A stretch of DNA of 64,000 nucleotides from J095 sp964517605 (GTDB lineage: Bacteria; Chloroflexota; Anaerolineae; 4572-78; J111), in the NCBI GenBank assembly GCA_964517605.1, contig CAZFCE010000017.1:1-64000 (forward strand), given 5' to 3'. Of the stretch, positions 7,356 to 14,469 are shown piece by piece (position 1 is the stretch's first letter; each line of letters starts with the position of its first letter). The notes beneath the pieces are model-generated. The model worked only from the letters and a program-made list of their open reading frames with translations. It did no database searches and had not been told where the DNA came from. Made by a program: the position numbers and the translations under genes.

Positions 7356-9053
7356 CTAATTCCTGATCACCAGCGGCAGAAAGGTTTTGATCGGCCCGCC
7401 CCAGCTTTTGCCCAGGCTGACTTCATCCAGATAGACCACCGTATCAGACAGGCCGCCGGTTTGGGTTAAATTAAACGACACCCAAACCGGGCCGGTGTAG
7501 ATTTCGGTATAATTGAGCGGCAGCGAGATAAACTGCCAGTCGCCGGGCGTGGCAGCGGTGAAGCCGCCAGCCGTTAACGCCAACGATTCGCCGGTTGCCC
7601 CCGTAAGTTGAGCCGAGAAGGTATCGCCGCCATCGCCCACCAGTTTGTACCAGAACGATAGCACCGGGCGATACATGCCCGCCACCGTCACCGTTTGCGA
7701 AGCCGCGCCGGTGCCAGTGAGCGCCAGGCTGCCGCCGCCGCTGCGATATTCGGCGGTGGTGGTAACGGGCGAGTCGCCGGTAACGCTCCAGCCGCTTAGT
7801 CCGGCGGAAAAATCGCCGTTGGTGATGGCGTCATCGGGCGGGCGCAGGGTGAGGGTGATGGGCACAATATCCACCACGGTTGGCACCGTTACCCAAACGG
7901 GCGTGCTGGCGCGGTTGCCCGCGGTGGCGGTTACTTCAAACCCGCCCGCGCCGGTGTTCAGTTCAAACGCGCCGCTGCCGGTGGTCGTGGCCGAAGCACT
8001 AATTCCGGGGGCGCTTACAACCGCCCCGCTCACCGGGTTGCCCTGAGAGTTGAGCACGCGCCCGGTGATGAATCCGCCGGTTTGGATGTTTTTTTCTACC
8101 CACGGGCCGGGGATTTCGTGGCCGTCGCCGCCATCCTGCTCGTGCCAGGTGCGGGCGCGCACCACGTACTCCACTCCCGGCTCAACCGCAAAGGATTTGG
8201 CGGCGTTGGTGCTGGCGCTGGATGTGCTGGAAAAAATTTGCAGGTCAGTCCAGGCCGAGGCGGTAGCTTGGCGGTACTGGGCCTCGTAGGCAAACCGATG
8301 AAAGCCGCTTCGCGCCGCGCCGCTCCAGTTGGCCGTAACCTGCGTGGCCGAATCAACGGTCAGGTTGAGGCTGGTGGTGGGCGCAATATCCATAAAAGCG
8401 TCATCCACCCACACCGAGTTTTCCTCGTAGGTGGGGGCATCGTACAGGCTGCGCACTCGCACAAACACGGTCATGGTGCTAGAAATGGCCTGCGCACCCA
8501 CGCCGGGGTAAAACCAGTTGGGAGTGCGGCTCTCCTCCGGCCCCCAGATTACGGTGGCGGCAGCGGGGTCGGTGCCGCCGGTGGGGTCGAGGCCCAGGCT
8601 GCGGAACATTTTGCCGTTCTGGGCCGGGCGAGTGGTTTTGCCGTACACCTGCAAAATCCCGGCCTGCACGCCGTAGGTTTCGCCGGGGGTAAGGCCGGTG
8701 ATTTGCTGATAAATGCCGGCGTCAAAGGGTTTGGTGGACCAAAAAAGCTGGGCGTCCTCCCCATCGCGTTTTTCGGTCATGTGGTACAAAAATTGCAACG
8801 CCGATGCCCGAAAATAGCGCAGTTTGCTGCCATCATCATAAGTACCGGCGGGCACAAAAAATCGTTCCCAGCCGTTGGCCACTTCCAGGTTAAACGTTAC
8901 GCCCTGGCTGCTCCACTCGCCGTATTTTACAAACGGCGCTTCCAAACCATCATTTTGTAATAGATTACCGGCCCACGCCGCCACTGGCAGCGCCGCCAGC
9001 GCCAACCCAATAAACCACCCCACCACAAGTTTTGCTGTGCGAATTTGTAACAT
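7356..9053 (-). CDS. Secreted modular protein with regulatory-like domain and LPLV tail
   Basis: 565 residues. A signal peptide is clear (hydrophobic core about residues 8-25, AWA-type cleavage site near 28). Residues 30-225 look like a galactose-binding/CBM-like beta domain. A fibronectin-III-like stretch follows (VDSATQVTANWSG), then a carboxypeptidase-regulatory-like domain (GFITGRVLNSQGNPVSGAVV), then a second beta-sandwich (NGDFSAGLSGWSV). No catalytic domain is visible. The last residues are FLPLVIRN, resembling the end of the large subtilase at 48.6-53.0 kb. The ATG is preceded by GAGGTGA. A surface or adhesion-type role is inferred from the modules; the substrate is unknown. Confidence 0.75.
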   Translation of the reverse strand: MLQIRTAKLVVGWFIGLALAALPVAAWAGNLLQNDGLEAPFVKYGEWSSQGVTFNLEVANGWERFFVPAGTYDDGSKLRYFRASALQFLYHMTEKRDGEDAQLFWSTKPFDAGIYQQITGLTPGETYGVQAGILQVYGKTTRPAQNGKMFRSLGLDPTGGTDPAAATVIWGPEESRTPNWFYPGVGAQAISSTMTVFVRVRSLYDAPTYEENSVWVDDAFMDIAPTTSLNLTVDSATQVTANWSGAARSGFHRFAYEAQYRQATASAWTDLQIFSSTSSASTNAAKSFAVEPGVEYVVRARTWHEQDGGDGHEIPGPWVEKNIQTGGFITGRVLNSQGNPVSGAVVSAPGISASATTTGSGAFELNTGAGGFEVTATAGNRASTPVWVTVPTVVDIVPITLTLRPPDDAITNGDFSAGLSGWSVTGDSPVTTTAEYRSGGGSLALTGTGAASQTVTVAGMYRPVLSFWYKLVGDGGDTFSAQLTGATGESLALTAGGFTAATPGDWQFISLPLNYTEIYTGPVWVSFNLTQTGGLSDTVVYLDEVSLGKSWGGPIKTFLPLVIRN

Positions 9054-9185
9054 AGGCTCACCTCATTGAAAGTATCGGCAGATGGTAGTGTTAGTTTAAA
9101 TTTGATTGTAACGGGTGAGGCGGCAAAAAAAATGGGATATCTCTCTCAGTGGGGCGCAAACGGGTTAGGATATTTGGGGGATGGC

Positions 9186-9650
9186 TTAAGCGGTGAAGCC
9201 AAAATTAAACTGGGCCAGCATGTGGTACATAACAATGCCCACGCTGGTGGCCAAATTGAGGCTGCGCGCCTGCGGATTATTCATGGGGATGGTGGCGCAG
9301 GCGGCGGGGTTGGCCTTGAGCAGCCACTCCGGCAAACCGGCGTCTTCGCGGCCAAACAAAAAGCTGTCGCCGGGCTGCGGGGTGATGTGCGTGTACGGGC
9401 GGCGCACTTTGGTGGTGAGCAGGTGCGTCCGCGAAAAATCAAGCCCGGCCAAATACGCCTCAACATCGGGGAGGTGTTGAATAGTGACAAACTCCCAGTA
9501 ATCCAGCCCGGCCCGTTTAAGGTAACGGTCGCGCAGTTTAAAGCCGGGTTGGCCCACAATCACCAGTTGCAGGCCGGTGGCGGCGCACAGCCGGGCAATA
9601 TTGCCGGTATTTTGGGGGATTTGCGGTTCTACCAGAACAACGTTAAACAT
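9186..9650 (-). CDS. trmL: tRNA (cytidine/uridine-2'-O)-methyltransferase, TrmL type
   Basis: 154 residues from the ATG at 9650; longer readings add a basic tail not seen in the family. It is a SPOUT methyltransferase that methylates the ribose 2'-O of nucleotide 34 in certain leucine tRNAs using S-adenosylmethionine. Hallmarks: VEPQIPQNTGNIARLC at the N-terminus, the knot motif LFGREDAGLP, and IPMNNPQARSLNLATSV at the C-terminus. The length and these motifs agree with TrmL (YibK) rather than the larger SpoU enzymes. It appears to be transcribed alone, between the secreted protein gene and a repeat-like intergenic region. Confidence 0.9.
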   Translation of the reverse strand: MFNVVLVEPQIPQNTGNIARLCAATGLQLVIVGQPGFKLRDRYLKRAGLDYWEFVTIQHLPDVEAYLAGLDFSRTHLLTTKVRRPYTHITPQPGDSFLFGREDAGLPEWLLKANPAACATIPMNNPQARSLNLATSVGIVMYHMLAQFNFGFTA

Positions 9651-9721
9651 AATGGGCCGTATTTTACGCCGAAATCGCCGGCGGGCCAAACCGCGAGTCT
9701 TGTTGCCGGGTAATTTTTAAT

Positions 9722-9812
9722 CACAAATTTCACGAATTAAACGAATGGTACAAATTTTTGTTAACTTTTCAAAAATTATTCGGGAAATTCGCCCATTCGC
9801 GTCATCCGCATT
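9722..9812. repeat. CGAAT-rich intergenic repeat-like stretch
   Basis: The gap between trmL (minus) and the dehydrogenase gene (plus) contains CACGAATTAAACGAATGG and, about 40 bp further on, GGGAAATTCGCCCATTCGCG. Together they form a degenerate inverted arrangement of CGAAT/ATTCG units. The same word set makes up the repeat at 36969-37072. No gene is visible in the stretch. Confidence 0.5.
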
Positions 9813-9926
9813 GAAGTTTGAATCTCCGGCGACAAACCGCGAGTCAATTAAAATTGGCGATTTCGCCTGTTTTTGGCTACACTTTCCATGCGCAGGTAAA
9901 CATTAAAAATCAGGAGGCAGCGAGGC

Positions 9927-11009
9927 ATGACCATTACAATTGCAGTGCTCGAAGGAGACCAAACCGGCCAGGAGTTGCTGATAGAGGCGTTGCGCGTGCT
10001 CGATCCCGCCGTAACCGGGCTGGAGTGCGTGTTTGAAAAGTACGATCTCAGCCTGGATAACCGCCGAAAAACCGGCAACAAAATAGTGCTGGCCGCCGCC
10101 GAAGCCATGAAAAAATACGGGCTGGGGCTAAAAGCCGCCACCATCACCCCCGAAACCGCCGGCGATGTGGGCAGCCCCAACGCCATTCTACGCGACGCCG
10201 TGAACGGCACAGTGATTGTGCGCACCGGGCGGCGCATTCCGGGCGTGCGGCCCTCGGCGGGAGCCTACGCGCCCATTTCGGTGGTGCGCATGGCCGTGGG
10301 CGATGCCTACGGGGCCAAAGAATGGCGCGAAGGCGAAGGCATTGACGAGGTGGCCTACCGCACCGAGCGGATTACCCGCCGCACCTGCCGCGCCGTGGCC
10401 GAATTTGCGTTTCGGCACGCCGAAAGAATGCGGGTAAAAGTTTTTGGCGGGCCAAAATACACCGTCAGCCCGGTGTACGAAGGTATGCTGAAAGAAGAAA
10501 TGGATCGCGCCGCCAAACTGCACCCCGGCGTTGTCTACGATCCGCAGCTCATTGACGCCACTTACGCCCTGCTGCTCACCAGCGCCGGTGACGGCATGGT
10601 CATCCCCTCGCTTAACCGCGATGGCGACACGTTGAGCGATTTTGTGCTGCAAATGTTCGGCTCGATTGCCGGGGCGGAGTCGCTGCTGATTTCATTTGGC
10701 GAGGATTGGACGCCCAAAGTGATTATGGCCGAAGCGCCGCACGGCACCGCTCCCTCGCTGCACCGCAAAAACCTGGCCAATCCAATGGCCATGATTTTGG
10801 CCGGCGCGGCGGTGTTGCGCTACGCCGAAAGCAAACCGGCGCTCCAGGTGGCGCGGGCCATTTACGAGGCCGTCTTTGAGGCGGTGAATGCCGGCATTCG
10901 CACCACCGATTTGGGCGGCGCGGCCACCACTACCGAATTCACCGACGAGGTGATTCGCCGGGTAAAGGCCAAACTTGAGGTGTGGGAAACGCTGGGAGAT
11001 CAGGCATAA
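9927..11009 (+). CDS. Isocitrate/isopropylmalate dehydrogenase family protein
   Basis: 360 residues, a beta-decarboxylating dehydrogenase. The metal/substrate region reads NRDGDTLSDF and the cofactor region HGTAPSLHRKNLANPMAMILA, both normal for the family. The N-terminal substrate loop has SPNAILRDAVN, a Ser-x-Asn...Arg pattern closer to isocitrate dehydrogenases than to LeuB. The following RTGRRIPGVRP also supplies substrate arginines. The YGAKEWREGEGIDEVAYRTERITRR segment differs from typical LeuB, so whether the substrate is isocitrate, homoisocitrate or isopropylmalate is left open. The ATG follows AGGAGGCAGCGAGGC. There is no leu or citric-acid-cycle neighbour. A strong hairpin follows the gene. 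Confidence 0.8.
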   Translation: MTITIAVLEGDQTGQELLIEALRVLDPAVTGLECVFEKYDLSLDNRRKTGNKIVLAAAEAMKKYGLGLKAATITPETAGDVGSPNAILRDAVNGTVIVRTGRRIPGVRPSAGAYAPISVVRMAVGDAYGAKEWREGEGIDEVAYRTERITRRTCRAVAEFAFRHAERMRVKVFGGPKYTVSPVYEGMLKEEMDRAAKLHPGVVYDPQLIDATYALLLTSAGDGMVIPSLNRDGDTLSDFVLQMFGSIAGAESLLISFGEDWTPKVIMAEAPHGTAPSLHRKNLANPMAMILAGAAVLRYAESKPALQVARAIYEAVFEAVNAGIRTTDLGGAATTTEFTDEVIRRVKAKLEVWETLGDQA

Positions 11010-11020
11010 CCAGACAATTC

Positions 11021-11062
11021 CCGGCGAGGCGTGGCGACCGGATTGTCGCCGCGCCTCGCCGG
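11021..11062. terminator. Strong hairpin between convergent genes
   Basis: An 18-bp stem (11021-11038 with 11045-11062) has one wobble pair and a six-base loop. It lies between the stop of the dehydrogenase gene and the end of guaB, which converge. The T tract is poor on both sides (GGTTTCC on the plus side), so it is a likely but non-canonical bidirectional terminator. Confidence 0.65.
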
Positions 11063-11069
11063 TTTCCGG

Positions 11070-12530
11070 CTACAGTCGGTTTACATCGTGGGAATGGCTT
11101 TCGCGGATGCCTGCCGGGGTAATTTCAATAAACTCGGCGTTTTCTTGCAACTGTTTAATGGTTAACGCCCCGCCGTAACTCAACCCGGAGCGCAGGCCGC
11201 CCACCAGTTGGTACAGCAGTTCCTCAACTTTGCCGCGATACGGCACCACCGCTTCTACCCCTTCGGGCACAACTTTATCCCAGTCTTCGGGGCTTTCGGC
11301 GCTTTCGTCCTCGCCGCGCTCTACGGCTTTGCGGCCCATCGCCGCCCCCAGCGAGGCCATGCCGCGCACCACTTTGAATTTTTGCCCGTTGCGGATAACC
11401 GTCGCCCCCGGCGCTTCTTCGCTGCCGGCAAACAGGCTGCCAATCATCACCGTGTCGGCTCCGGCGGCCAGCGCCTTCACCAGATCGCCGGAGGCTTTGA
11501 TGCCGCCATCGGCAATAACCGGCACCACGCGCCCGCTGTCGGCCACGCCGGCCACGCTATCAATAATGGCGGTGAGTTGCGGCACGCCAAAGCCGGTTAC
11601 AATCCGGGTGGTGCAAATGGAACCCGGCCCCACCCCCACCTTGATGGCGGCGGCTCCGGCGGCGGCCAGTTCGCGCGCGCCTTCGCGTGAGGCCACGTTG
11701 CCGGCAATAATCCGGGCGGCGGGGAAACGGCTTTGCAGGGTTTTGAGCATGCTCAGGCAATTATCGGCGTGGCCGTGGGCAATATCCAGCACCAGCACAT
11801 CTGCACCGGCAGCCAGCAGCGCCTCGGCCCGGTCTGCATCGGCGGGTTTTACGCCGATGGCCGCGCCCACACGCAGCCGGCCCTTGCTGTCTTTGGTGGC
11901 GTTGGGGTTTTGGTTGTATTTTACAATGTCCTGAGCGGTAATCAGCCCCATTAACTTACCGTCTTTGTCAATCACCGGCAATTTTTCCAGCCGATTTTCG
12001 TGCAGCAGCCGCCGCGCCTCCTCCGGCGTAATATCGGCGGGGGCGCTGATAATGTGGCCGGGCGGCGTCATTACCGTGCCCACCAGGGCGCTGTCATCGG
12101 GGGCCAGCACAATATCGCGCTGAGTAATCAGTCCCACCAGCTCATCCTGGCCGTTGGTAACTACCAGGCCGCCCACCTCGCGGCGGTGCATTAATTGCCG
12201 GGCTTCGGCAATGGTGGCGTTCACAGAAATAGAGTAGGGTTGCTCTACCATAAAACCTTCGGCCCGTTTAACCCGCCGCACCTGCTGCACCTGCTGGTCA
12301 ATGGTCATAAACCGGTGGATGATGCCCAGCCCGCCGGCTCTGGCTATGGCAATAGCCATAGCGTACTCGGTAACGGTGTCCATGTTGGCGCTAACAACCG
12401 GCAGCCGAAGCTGAATATCGGCGGTAAGGTTGGTGGTAGTGTCAACATCCTGCCGCGAAGAGACCGGCGACCGTTTGGGCACCAGCAGCACATCATCAAA
12501 CGTTAATCCTTTTGTTGCACGAATTTTCAT
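11070..12530 (-). CDS. guaB: Inosine-5'-monophosphate dehydrogenase
   Basis: 486 residues from the ATG at 12530. It oxidises IMP to XMP with NAD+, the committed step of guanine nucleotide synthesis. The TIM barrel opens with GLTFDDVLLVPKRS. Two CBS domains are inserted near residues 90-210. The catalytic loop GVGPGSICTTR carries the nucleophilic cysteine near 303. The flap and C-terminal GLRSGLSYGGA region are present. The full-length enzyme has all key residues. It is transcribed alone, from a good promoter at 12575-12603. Confidence 0.97.
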   Translation of the reverse strand: MKIRATKGLTFDDVLLVPKRSPVSSRQDVDTTTNLTADIQLRLPVVSANMDTVTEYAMAIAIARAGGLGIIHRFMTIDQQVQQVRRVKRAEGFMVEQPYSISVNATIAEARQLMHRREVGGLVVTNGQDELVGLITQRDIVLAPDDSALVGTVMTPPGHIISAPADITPEEARRLLHENRLEKLPVIDKDGKLMGLITAQDIVKYNQNPNATKDSKGRLRVGAAIGVKPADADRAEALLAAGADVLVLDIAHGHADNCLSMLKTLQSRFPAARIIAGNVASREGARELAAAGAAAIKVGVGPGSICTTRIVTGFGVPQLTAIIDSVAGVADSGRVVPVIADGGIKASGDLVKALAAGADTVMIGSLFAGSEEAPGATVIRNGQKFKVVRGMASLGAAMGRKAVERGEDESAESPEDWDKVVPEGVEAVVPYRGKVEELLYQLVGGLRSGLSYGGALTIKQLQENAEFIEITPAGIRESHSHDVNRL

Positions 12531-12574
12531 GGCCAAACTCTTTCTTGAACTATTAAATTTTCACAACCGCTGTT

Positions 12575-12603
12575 ATTTTACCCCACCCGCCGGTTTGAAG
12601 CAA
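12575..12603 (-). promoter_or_regulatory. Promoter for guaB
   Basis: Read on the minus strand: TTGCTT, a 17-base spacer, then TAAAAT, about 45 bases before the guaB ATG. The -35 box and following bases (TTGCTTCAA) are the same as in the promoter of the double substrate-binding protein gene. Confidence 0.65.
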
Positions 12604-12702
12604 TGGCCAAAAATTGATTAGCTGATTGCGCCACAGTGTGTTACAATACCCGCGCTAACGGTTTAGCTGTTGTTGGCAAAAAATCTATCTCAGGACAAAA
12701 CT

Positions 12703-13086
12703 ATGGAAAAACGCGAGATTATTGCTACCCCAAACGCCCCTGCCGCCATCGGCCCTTACTCGCAGGCTGTTCGCGCGGGCAATTTTGTATTTTCAGCCGG
12801 ACAAATTCCGATCAACCCTCAAACCGGCAAGTTGGTTGAGGGCGACATCCAGACGCAAACCCGGCAAGTAATGCAAAATTTAACCGCCATTTTAGAAGCC
12901 GCCGGCACCAGCCTGAACAACGTGGTAAAAACCACCATCTTCACCACCAATCTGGCCGATTTTGCGGCCATCAACCAGGTATATGGTAGTTATTTTACCA
13001 ACCAGCCACCGGCCCGCAGCACCGTGCAGGTAGCCGGGCTACCGCTGGGCGCAAACGTTGAAATCGAAGTGGTGGCTCTGGTTTAA
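12703..13086 (+). CDS. ridA: RidA family enamine/imine deaminase
   Basis: 127 residues from the ATG at 12703; the 33 bases upstream do not encode family sequence. RidA (YjgF/YER057c/UK114) proteins hydrolyse reactive 2-aminoacrylate-type enamines released by PLP enzymes, acting as cytosolic trimers. Conserved features are APAAIGPYSQAV at the N-terminus, FSAGQIPINPQTG, and the C-terminal PPARSTVQVAGLPLGANVEIEVVA, which carries the substrate-binding arginine and the glutamate. It is a short stand-alone gene upstream of the S1 gene, which has its own promoter. Confidence 0.92.
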   Translation: MEKREIIATPNAPAAIGPYSQAVRAGNFVFSAGQIPINPQTGKLVEGDIQTQTRQVMQNLTAILEAAGTSLNNVVKTTIFTTNLADFAAINQVYGSYFTNQPPARSTVQVAGLPLGANVEIEVVALV

Positions 13087-13125
13087 CCCGCAAAAACCGG
13101 TGGGTTGTTTCCATGGAAATGCTGT

Positions 13126-13154
13126 TTGATTTTTGAATAGAAACGAAGTATAAT
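13126..13154 (+). promoter_or_regulatory. Promoter for the S1-domain protein gene
   Basis: TTGATT, a 17-base spacer, then TATAAT, ending 62 bases before the TTG start of the S1 gene and just after the ridA stop. This is close to the sigma-70 consensus. Confidence 0.75.
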
Positions 13155-13216
13155 ATTTTGCACTCTAGCCTCCGTAAAAGCGGAAATGCAGAGAATCCCC
13201 AATTGGAGAAGAAATT

Positions 13217-14398
13217 TTGGCCAGCGCAGAAAACGACCAAATTATGTCGATGGCTGAGCTTTTAGCCCAACAAGAAAGTGCCTTACAGGAAATTAAACCT
13301 GGGGAGATTGTAAAAGGTGTGGTTGCCAGCAAGCGACCCGGTGAAATTTTCGTGGACATAGGCGCAAAATACGAAGGTCTGGTTGAACCCAGAGACCTTG
13401 AAAACCTCAGCCCCGAAGAAATCGCTTCAATCAAAGTAGGCGAAACCATCCCGGTTTATATCCTGAGAACACCGAGCGAAGAAGAAGACCACATTATTCT
13501 ATCGCTCAGTCAAGCTCGCGCAGAGAAAGATTGGGACGAAGCCGAGCGGCTGTTCAAAGCCGACGATATTGTAGAAAGTGAAGTAATTGGCAACAATAAG
13601 GGTGGCCTTATTGTGAGTTTTGGTCACGTGAGAGGCTTTGTGCCCGGCTCACAATTGACCAGCGTGCAATACAACGTATCCAACAAATCTGACCGCTGGG
13701 ATCAACTCACCGGTAAAATCCTCAAACTGAAAATCATCGAAGTAGATCGCAGCCGCAACCGCCTGATTCTATCAGAGCGGGCCGCCGCCGACGACCTGCG
13801 CAAAGAACAACAAAAAGAGCGGGCCAAATTACTTGACACTCTGGCCGAAGGTGCGGTTTGCCAGGGTCGCGTTACCAGTTTGGCCGATTTTGGCGCATTT
13901 GTGGATATTGGCGGTATTGACGGCCTGATCCACCTTTCGGAATTGGCCTGGACGCACGTGTCGCATCCCAGCGAAATTTTGAAGGTTGGCGACAAAATTG
14001 AAGTATACGTATTAAACATCGAGCAAGACCAACAGCGCGTTGCGTTGAGCTTAAAACGATTGCGCCCCGAACCCTGGAGCGAGGTATTTGAACATTACCA
14101 TATTGACCAGATTGTTGACGCAACCGTAACCAAGCTAACCAACTTTGGCGCATTTGCTCGGATTGACAACCGCATAGAGGGGTTGATCCACATTTCGGAA
14201 CTGTCCGAAAAGAACATCACCCATCCCAAAGAAGTGGTTTCTGAAAATCAAAACATCAAGGTTCGCATTATCCACATTGACCCGGAACGCCGCCGCATGG
14301 GGCTGAGCATGAAACAGGTAGAAGATGTGGACAATTGGGCCGATTACAAAGAAACCAAAACGCCGGATTCAGAAACCACCGAAGGGGAAGCGAAGTAG
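13217..14398 (+). CDS. rpsA: S1 RNA-binding domain protein, ribosomal protein S1 type (four domains)
   Basis: 393 residues starting at a TTG codon with GGAGAAG five bases upstream. Four consecutive S1 OB-fold repeats are visible: near residues 27-95 (GEIVKGVVASKRPGEIFVDI), 108-175, 195-262 (GRVTSLADFGAFVDIGG) and 282-350 (VTKLTNFGAFARI). Ribosomal S1 of proteobacteria has six repeats. Four-repeat forms are usual in Gram-positive and related phyla, where they help load mRNA or have other RNA-binding roles. The C-terminal 25 residues are acidic and unstructured. clpC follows after 71 bp, possibly co-transcribed. Assignment as a true ribosomal S1 is likely but not proven by sequence alone. Confidence 0.88.
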   Translation: MASAENDQIMSMAELLAQQESALQEIKPGEIVKGVVASKRPGEIFVDIGAKYEGLVEPRDLENLSPEEIASIKVGETIPVYILRTPSEEEDHIILSLSQARAEKDWDEAERLFKADDIVESEVIGNNKGGLIVSFGHVRGFVPGSQLTSVQYNVSNKSDRWDQLTGKILKLKIIEVDRSRNRLILSERAAADDLRKEQQKERAKLLDTLAEGAVCQGRVTSLADFGAFVDIGGIDGLIHLSELAWTHVSHPSEILKVGDKIEVYVLNIEQDQQRVALSLKRLRPEPWSEVFEHYHIDQIVDATVTKLTNFGAFARIDNRIEGLIHISELSEKNITHPKEVVSENQNIKVRIIHIDPERRRMGLSMKQVEDVDNWADYKETKTPDSETTEGEAK

Positions 14399-14469
14399 TC
14401 GCGGTCACAAAGTCGTGCCGGTACATAAATCGCATACAGAATTTGTTACCCACGAACAAGGATTTATAA

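Noticed and set aside
8082..8960. 292-codon open frame antisense to the secreted protein gene
   Set aside because: Low-complexity Gly/Ala/His composition and no recognisable motif. The minus-strand gene has a signal peptide, known modules and a Shine-Dalgarno sequence.
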